Source: Betaproteobacteria bacterium HGW-Betaproteobacteria-16
GTDB taxonomy: Bacteria > Pseudomonadota > Gammaproteobacteria > Burkholderiales > Burkholderiaceae_C
Assembly (NCBI GenBank): GCA_002840835.1
Contig: PHCQ01000048.1
Span: 1-38,380, forward strand
Direction of reading: 5' to 3'
Length of the DNA: 38,380 nucleotides
Shown here: positions 33,294 to 38,380 of the stretch, piece by piece
How positions within the stretch are numbered: the stretch's first letter is position 1
Layout: each line of letters starts with the position of its first letter
Notes under the pieces: generated by a model
Database searches by the model: none
Told to the model about the DNA's origin: nothing
The model's input: only the letters and a program-made list of their open reading frames with translations
Program-made: the position numbers and the translations under genes

Positions 33294-34325
33294 TCACTTG
33301 GCGGCGCGGTGCGTCAGCAGGCGCTGCAGCAGGCAGAACACGAGCAGCAGCACGCCAACGACGATGCGCGTCCACCAGGAACTCAGCGTGCCGTCGAACG
33401 AGATCAGGGTCTGGATGATTCCGAGCATCAGCACGCCGAACAGCGTGCCCGCGACATAGCCCACGCCGCCGGTGAGCAGGGTGCCGCCGATCACCACGGC
33501 GGCAATCGCGTCCAGCTCCATGCCCACCGCATGCAGGCCGTAGCCGGAGAGCATGTAGAAGGTGAACACCACACCAGCCAGTGCCGAGCAGAAACCCGAG
33601 AGCGTGTAGACACCCACCAGCGTGCGGCGCACCGGCAGGCCCATCAGCACGGCCGAATGCTCGCTGCCGCCCACGGCGTACACCACGCGCCCGAAGGACG
33701 TGCAATGTGCGATGAACACCGCCACCAGCAGAACGCCGATGGCGATCACCGCGCCCAGTGACAGCGAAGCGCCTTCCCACAGTGTGAGGCGCCACAGTGC
33801 CATTTCTGTGTACGGCTCGTTGGCGATGCTGATGGAGTCGATGCTGATGAGGTAGCACAGCCCCCGCGCGAGGAACATACCGGCCAGGGTCACGATGAAG
33901 GGCTGCAGCCGGAAGCGCTCGATGAGGAAACCCATGAAAGCGCCAAAGGCCGTGCCCATGAGCAGCACCACCGGAATCGCCTGCCAGACGCTCCAGCCCC
34001 GGTGCTCCACCAGCGCGGCCAGCACCATGGTGCTCAGCGCCACCACCGATCCCACCGACAGGTCAATGCCGCCCGAGAGGATCACGAAGGTCATGCCCAC
34101 CGCGACGATGATCAGGAAGGCGTTGTCGATCAGCAGGTTGAGGAACACCTGTGCCGAGAAGAAGCCGGTGTAGAGCACCGACCCCATGGTGGCCATGGCC
34201 ACGAACAACGAGATGGTGGCGATCAGTGGCAGGTACTTGGCGTTCAGGCGCGAAGGCGGCGTCTGTGTGGCTTGTGTGGCGGGCATCGCTTGCATGCGAC
34301 CCGCGGATTCGGGTACGGCGCTCAT
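33294..34325 (-). CDS. yjfF: Sugar ABC transporter permease, YjfF-like
   Basis: 343 aa from the ATG at 34325, overlapping the upstream permease stop (ATGA). A short cytoplasmic N-terminus (about 30 residues) is followed by eight or more hydrophobic segments. The CUT2 permease signatures ILSGGIDLSVGSVVALS and GMELDAIAAVVIGGTLLTGG are present. E. coli YjfF with YtfT, YtfR and YtfQ imports galactofuranose; paired permeases of this sort also serve L-arabinose. Substrate assignment here is from context only. Confidence 0.88.
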   Translation of the reverse strand: MSAVPESAGRMQAMPATQATQTPPSRLNAKYLPLIATISLFVAMATMGSVLYTGFFSAQVFLNLLIDNAFLIIVAVGMTFVILSGGIDLSVGSVVALSTMVLAALVEHRGWSVWQAIPVVLLMGTAFGAFMGFLIERFRLQPFIVTLAGMFLARGLCYLISIDSISIANEPYTEMALWRLTLWEGASLSLGAVIAIGVLLVAVFIAHCTSFGRVVYAVGGSEHSAVLMGLPVRRTLVGVYTLSGFCSALAGVVFTFYMLSGYGLHAVGMELDAIAAVVIGGTLLTGGVGYVAGTLFGVLMLGIIQTLISFDGTLSSWWTRIVVGVLLLVFCLLQRLLTHRAAK

Positions 34326-35371
34326 GAACGGCTCCCGGTCGGGTCCGGGCGGCGCATCAACGCACCCACCTGGGAGCGGAACTCGCTCGACTGGAGCAGC
34401 ACCACCACGAACACCACCACGGCCTTGACCACCAGGTTGATCTCCGGCGGCACGCCCAGCGAATAGATCGCGTAGGTCAGGGTCTGGATGATCAGCGCGC
34501 CGATCACGCTGCCCACCAGACTGAAGCGCCCGCCGGTGAGTGCCGTGCCGCCCAGCGTCACAGCCAGGATGGCGTCCAGTTCCAGCAACTGACCGGCGTT
34601 GTTGCCGTCGGCGCTTTTCACGTTCGAGCTGATGAGCAGGCCCGCAATGCCGGCACACACGCCGCAGAAGGTGTACGCGGCCACGATCAACCGGCGCGAA
34701 CGCACACCGGCCATGCGTGCGGCGGTGGGGTTGATGCCCACGGCCTGGATGAACAGCCCCAGCGCCGTGCGCGTGACGGCCAGGTACAGCGCCAGGAAAA
34801 CGCCGGCCACGATGAACACCGAGAACGGCAGGCCCAGCAGATAGCCGCCGCCCAGGAAGAAGAAGGGCTTGTAGTAGATGGTGATGATCTGGCCGTCGGT
34901 GATGAGCTGGGCAATGCCACGACCGGCCACCATCAGGATCAGCGTGGCGATGATGGGCTGCATGCCCACCTTGGCCACCAGCGCGCCGTTCCACAGGCCG
35001 CACAGCGCGGCCACCCCCAGCGCGCCCAGAATGGCCAGCGGCATGGGGAAGCGCGTCTCCGTGCCCGCCACCGAACCGCCGATCATCCAGGCCGCCACCG
35101 CCGCCGATATGGCCACCACCGCACCCACCGAAATGTCAATACCGCGCGTGGCGATCACCATGGTCATGCCCAGCGACACCAGCACCAGCGGTGCTGCGCG
35201 GTTGAGGATGTCGATCAGGCTGCCGTAGAGATGGCCTTCACGCCATTCGATCTGCAGGAAGCTGCTGTTAAAAACCGTGTTCACGATCAGCAGCAGAGCC
35301 AGCGTGATCAGCGGCCAGGCGAGGTGGTGGCGCATGGCAGCACCCAGGAGAGAACGAGGTGCTTCAGACAT
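34322..35371 (-). CDS. ytfT: Sugar ABC transporter permease, YtfT-like
   Basis: 349 aa from the ATG at 35371, which overlaps the ATPase stop by 8 bp; the TTG at 35383 is less likely. CUT2 permease with VIATRGIDISVGAVVAISAA and LLELDAILAVTLGGTALTGG. The inserted segment SSFLQIEWREGHLYGSLIDI after the first membrane helix is typical of YtfT. It forms a heterodimeric channel with the YjfF-like protein next to it. Confidence 0.88.
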   Translation of the reverse strand: MSEAPRSLLGAAMRHHLAWPLITLALLLIVNTVFNSSFLQIEWREGHLYGSLIDILNRAAPLVLVSLGMTMVIATRGIDISVGAVVAISAAVAAWMIGGSVAGTETRFPMPLAILGALGVAALCGLWNGALVAKVGMQPIIATLILMVAGRGIAQLITDGQIITIYYKPFFFLGGGYLLGLPFSVFIVAGVFLALYLAVTRTALGLFIQAVGINPTAARMAGVRSRRLIVAAYTFCGVCAGIAGLLISSNVKSADGNNAGQLLELDAILAVTLGGTALTGGRFSLVGSVIGALIIQTLTYAIYSLGVPPEINLVVKAVVVFVVVLLQSSEFRSQVGALMRRPDPTGSRS

Positions 35372-36890
35372 GTTCAGCTGCAATCATTTCGTAGACGGCG
35401 TCTTCGCTGCTGCCGGCGGGCAGCTCACCCACCTTGCGGCGGTCTCGAAGCACCACGATGCGGTGTGCCACGCGCACCACTTCGCTCATTTCGGAAGAGA
35501 TGAACAGCACGGCCATGCCGGCCTGGGCCAGGCGCATGATCTGTTCCATGATTTCCTGCTTGGCGGCCACGTCGATGCCGCGCGTGGGTTCGTCCAGAAT
35601 CAGCAGACGCGGCTCAATCGCGAGCCAGCGCGCCAAGATGGCCTTCTGCTGGTTGCCGCCAGAGAGCAGGCCGATGGGTTTGTCCACGCTTTCGGTCTTG
35701 ATGCCCAGCAGCTTCACGTAGCGTTCGGCAATGGCGGTCTGCTCGGCGCGTGAGAGGAACTTGCCCACGCCCATGCGCGCCTGCAGCGCCAGCGCGATGT
35801 TTTCGCGCACGGAAAGCTCGGCCACGATGCCGTCGGTCTTGCGTTCTTCCGGGCACAACGCCAGGCCCTGGCGAATCGCGTCCATGGGGTTGGAAAACGT
35901 CACCGTTTGTCCATCGATGCGCAGCACGCCACGGTCGGGCTCGGCCAGGCCGAACAGCAGGCGGGCCAGTTCGGTGCGGCCCGAACCCAGCAGGCCCGCC
36001 AGACCCACCACTTCGCCAGCGCGCACCCGCAGGTCCATCGCCTGCAACTGGCCGCTCTGGCCCAGACCTTCGGCTTGCAGCAAGGCCGGGCCGACCTCGT
36101 CGAACACGGGTGAAACCGAAGCCTCTGAGGATTGCGCGGCCAGATCGCGGCCCAACATGGCCGCGATCAGCGCCTGCGGTCCCAGCTCGGCCACCGGCCA
36201 TTCGCCCACCCAGCTGCCATTGCGCAGCACGGTGATGCGGTCGGAAATGGCATAGACCTGATTCAGGAAGTGCGTGACGAACACGATGGCCAGGCCTTCA
36301 TCGCGCAGGCGACGCAGCACCTCGAACAGCTTCTGCACCTCGTCGTCGTCCAGGCTGGAAGTGGGCTCGTCCAGGATCAGCACACGCGATTCAATGCTCA
36401 GCGCCCGCGCAATGGCCACCAGCTGCTGCACCGCCACCGGGTAGTCGGACAACAAGCGCGTCACGTCGATGTCCAGACCGATGCGCGCCACCAGGTCGCG
36501 CGCCCGCTGGTTCACCGTGGCCCAGTCGATGCGAAAGCCCTGGGTGATGCCGTGCCGAGGGTAGCGGCCGGCAAAGATGTTCTCGGCCACCGACAGGTTG
36601 GGGCAGAGGTTGACCTCCTGGTACACCGTGCTGATGCCCATGCTCTGGGCGGCGAGTGGCGAGTTCGGCCAAACCGCTTCGCTTCCTAAGCGCATCTGCC
36701 CTGCGCTGGCTTCGATCACACCGGTGAGCACCTTGATCAGCGTGGACTTGCCCGCCCCGTTCTGCCCCATCAGCGCGTGGATCTCACCCGGGTACAGGCG
36801 CAGCTGCACATCGCTCAGCACCGGAATGCCGGAGAAGTCTTTATTGACACCCGTGAGTTGGAGAACCGGGATGGCGTTGGAGGCCTTCAT
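35364..36890 (-). CDS. ytfR: Sugar ABC transporter ATP-binding protein, YtfR-like (two ABC domains)
   Basis: 508 aa from the ATG at 36890 with GAAGAG upstream. The N-terminal domain has Walker A GQNGAGKST (residues 42-50), YQEVNLCPNLSVAENIF and Walker B VLILDEPTSSLD. The C-terminal domain has the degenerate GLLGSGRTEL loop, LSGGNQQKAILARWL and LLILDEPTRGID. This tandem layout is the CUT2 sugar-import type. KDFSGIPVLSDV at the start resembles YtfR. The gene lies 4 bp after the first permease and overlaps the next. Confidence 0.9.
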   Translation of the reverse strand: MKASNAIPVLQLTGVNKDFSGIPVLSDVQLRLYPGEIHALMGQNGAGKSTLIKVLTGVIEASAGQMRLGSEAVWPNSPLAAQSMGISTVYQEVNLCPNLSVAENIFAGRYPRHGITQGFRIDWATVNQRARDLVARIGLDIDVTRLLSDYPVAVQQLVAIARALSIESRVLILDEPTSSLDDDEVQKLFEVLRRLRDEGLAIVFVTHFLNQVYAISDRITVLRNGSWVGEWPVAELGPQALIAAMLGRDLAAQSSEASVSPVFDEVGPALLQAEGLGQSGQLQAMDLRVRAGEVVGLAGLLGSGRTELARLLFGLAEPDRGVLRIDGQTVTFSNPMDAIRQGLALCPEERKTDGIVAELSVRENIALALQARMGVGKFLSRAEQTAIAERYVKLLGIKTESVDKPIGLLSGGNQQKAILARWLAIEPRLLILDEPTRGIDVAAKQEIMEQIMRLAQAGMAVLFISSEMSEVVRVAHRIVVLRDRRKVGELPAGSSEDAVYEMIAAEHV

Positions 36891-36894
36891 CTCT

Positions 36895-38136
36895 TCAGCT
36901 TTTGTTTTTGTTGTACACATCCACCAGCACAGCCGCCAGCAGCACCACACCTTTGATCACCTGCTGGTAGTCGATGCCGATGCCCAGGATGGACATGCCG
37001 TTGTTCATCACACCCATGATGAAAGCGCCGATGACAGCGCCCATCACCTTGCCCACCCCACCCGATGCCGAGGCCCCGCCGATGAAGCAGGCGGCGATTA
37101 CGTCGAGCTCGAAGCCCAGGCCTGCCTTGGGGGTGGCGGTGTTCAGGCGCGCGGCAAACACCAGGCCGGCCAGCGCAGCCAGCACGCCCATGTTGACGAA
37201 GGCATAGAACGACAGGCGTTCGGTCTTTATCCCCGAGAGCTTGGCGGCCTTCTCGTTGCCGCCCAGGGCATAGATGCGACGGCCGATGGTGGTGCGGCTG
37301 GTGACGAAGTTGTAGAGCACGATCAGCAGGGCCATCACGATCAGCACGTTGGGCAGCCCCCGGTGGGAAGCCAGCATGTAGCTCAGGCCGATCAACAGCG
37401 CCGCAAAGACCGCGTTCTTCAACACGAACAGGGCCATGGGCTCGACATGCACCCCGTGCCGCACCCGATTGGCCCGTGCGCGCACGCCAGCCACGGCGAG
37501 GGCCGCAGCCACGGCTACCCCCAAGAGCAGCGAGGTCACGCGCAGCCCCTCGGCAGAGAAAAGATCCGGAATGAAGCCGGCGCTCAGCAACTGGAAGTTG
37601 TCGGGGAACGGCCCCACCGACTGCCCGGCCAGCAACGCCAATGCCAGGCCCTTGAACACCAGCATGCCCGCCAGCGTGACGATGAAAGAAGGAATGTGCG
37701 AATAGGCCACGAACCAGCCCTGCAGGGCACCGATCAGGCCACCACACAGCAGGCACACCATGGAAGCCGGCACAAAATGCCAGTTGAAGTTCACCATCAG
37801 CACCGCCGCCAGCGCACCAATGAAGCCACACACCGAACCCACCGAAAGGTCGATGTGGCCCGCCACGATCACCAGCAGCATGCCCAGCGCCATGATGACG
37901 ATGTAGCTGTTCTGCAGCACCAGGTTGGTCAGGTTCAACGGCTGCATCAGCGTGCCGTCCGTCATGTACTGGAAGAACGCCATGATCAGCACCAGCGTGA
38001 TCAGCATGCCGTACTCACGGGTGTTGTGCTTGAGGTGGTCGAGCAGCGACTTGTCGCTGCTGTGTGCGGCTGGTTCGGGTGCCATGGTGGCGGAGGCGGT
38101 TGGAGTAGGGGTCATTGGGCTGACTTGGTCATTCAT
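36895..38136 (-). CDS. gguB: Sugar ABC transporter permease, GguB/XylH-like
   Basis: 413 aa. A polar 35-residue N-terminus is followed by about ten membrane segments. CUT2 motifs are VIVAGHIDLSVGSVCGFIGA and GFELDVIAACFIGGASASGG. The long central insert with ANRVRHGVHVEP and the overall length point to the GguB/XylH branch (arabinose, galactose or xylose importers) rather than YtfT. It is the first gene of the minus-strand cluster inside the window; sequence upstream is repeat. Its own ATPase and binding protein (usually gguA and chvE) are not in the window. Confidence 0.88.
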   Translation of the reverse strand: MNDQVSPMTPTPTASATMAPEPAAHSSDKSLLDHLKHNTREYGMLITLVLIMAFFQYMTDGTLMQPLNLTNLVLQNSYIVIMALGMLLVIVAGHIDLSVGSVCGFIGALAAVLMVNFNWHFVPASMVCLLCGGLIGALQGWFVAYSHIPSFIVTLAGMLVFKGLALALLAGQSVGPFPDNFQLLSAGFIPDLFSAEGLRVTSLLLGVAVAAALAVAGVRARANRVRHGVHVEPMALFVLKNAVFAALLIGLSYMLASHRGLPNVLIVMALLIVLYNFVTSRTTIGRRIYALGGNEKAAKLSGIKTERLSFYAFVNMGVLAALAGLVFAARLNTATPKAGLGFELDVIAACFIGGASASGGVGKVMGAVIGAFIMGVMNNGMSILGIGIDYQQVIKGVVLLAAVLVDVYNKNKS

Positions 38137-38196
38137 TCATGGCGCGGTGCGAGCAGTGACTGCGAGGGAGGAGGAGGGAAGCGCTCCGGATGCAAG

Positions 38197-38380
38197 CCCC
38201 TCACCCCAGCCCTCTCCCCAGAGGGGCGAGGGAGTGAAGACACGGTCTCCGAGAAGGGAAGTCCGATCCCGATCCCGCATATGCCGTGTGGCCGGGCTGA
38301 GCAGCGCAGCGGCGTGGGGATCAGAAATTCGCATGTCCGAAGGCCGCGCAGCGGACAAGTTTGCGAATTTCCCCCACGAC
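38197..38380 (-). repeat. Dispersed two-module repeat, copy C (inverted relative to copy A)
   Basis: 38282-38380 is the reverse complement of 69-167 at 98 of 99 bases, and the 36-base core at 38330-38365 is identical to 341-376. Module 2 lies at 38197-38239. The copy continues past the window end. It occupies the region upstream of the first permease gene, so promoter signals for that operon must lie in or beyond it. Confidence 0.85.

Overview
The window is high-GC DNA that reads like a betaproteobacterium of the Burkholderiales, most probably Comamonadaceae. This rests on the style of the proteins, the pyk / fba / purC neighbourhood and the abundant dispersed hairpin repeats. No tRNA, rRNA, CRISPR array, transposase or integrase gene was found.

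Region 1 (about 600-9130) is a complete carbon-phosphorus lyase locus. On the minus strand, phnG-H-I-J-(GNAT acetyltransferase)-K-L-M are packed with 4-bp stop/start overlaps. Divergently on the plus strand lie a PhnF-type GntR regulator, a DUF1045 2H-phosphoesterase-like protein and PhnN. Region 3 (13089-17905) completes it with an EEP-family phosphoesterase, a second phnM, and the importer phnD-C-E. A 12-bp palindrome TTGTCTAGACAA lies between phnG and phnF. Near-copies sit in front of the second phnM and phnD, and that second intergenic region also carries Pho-box-like 11-bp repeats in both directions. Together this suggests one regulon controlled by PhnF and by phosphate starvation.

Region 2 (about 9130-13088) interrupts the phosphonate genes. 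It is visibly poorer in GC and holds an Abi-alpha (DUF4393) protein, an unrecognised 198-aa protein, and a 540-aa protein with a D...QxK (Mrr-like) nuclease signature whose start overlaps the preceding gene. Half-sites resembling integron attC ends lie at the edges of these genes. This is the best candidate for an undescribed system, probably anti-phage.

Region 4 (17906-27514) holds a small secreted protein, a DEDDh exonuclease, a hipBA toxin-antitoxin pair with a well-formed autoregulated promoter, and core metabolism: pyruvate kinase, a DUF481 outer-membrane protein, class II fructose-bisphosphate aldolase, a PHB-depolymerase-type esterase and purC. A terminator-like hairpin lies between a putative promoter and purC.

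Region 5 (27539-38136, all minus strand) is a sugar-acid cluster. It contains a CUT2-type permease (GguB-like), a YtfR-like double ATPase, YtfT- and YjfF-like permeases, L-arabonate dehydratase, an L-2-keto-3-deoxyarabonate dehydratase-like protein, and dgoK, dgoA and dgoD. It joins an oxidative L-arabinose route to the DeLey-Doudoroff galactonate route. No substrate-binding protein, sugar dehydrogenase or regulator is inside the window.

The two window ends carry inverted copies of one dispersed repeat (98 of 99 bases identical), and a third copy lies at about 340-600.
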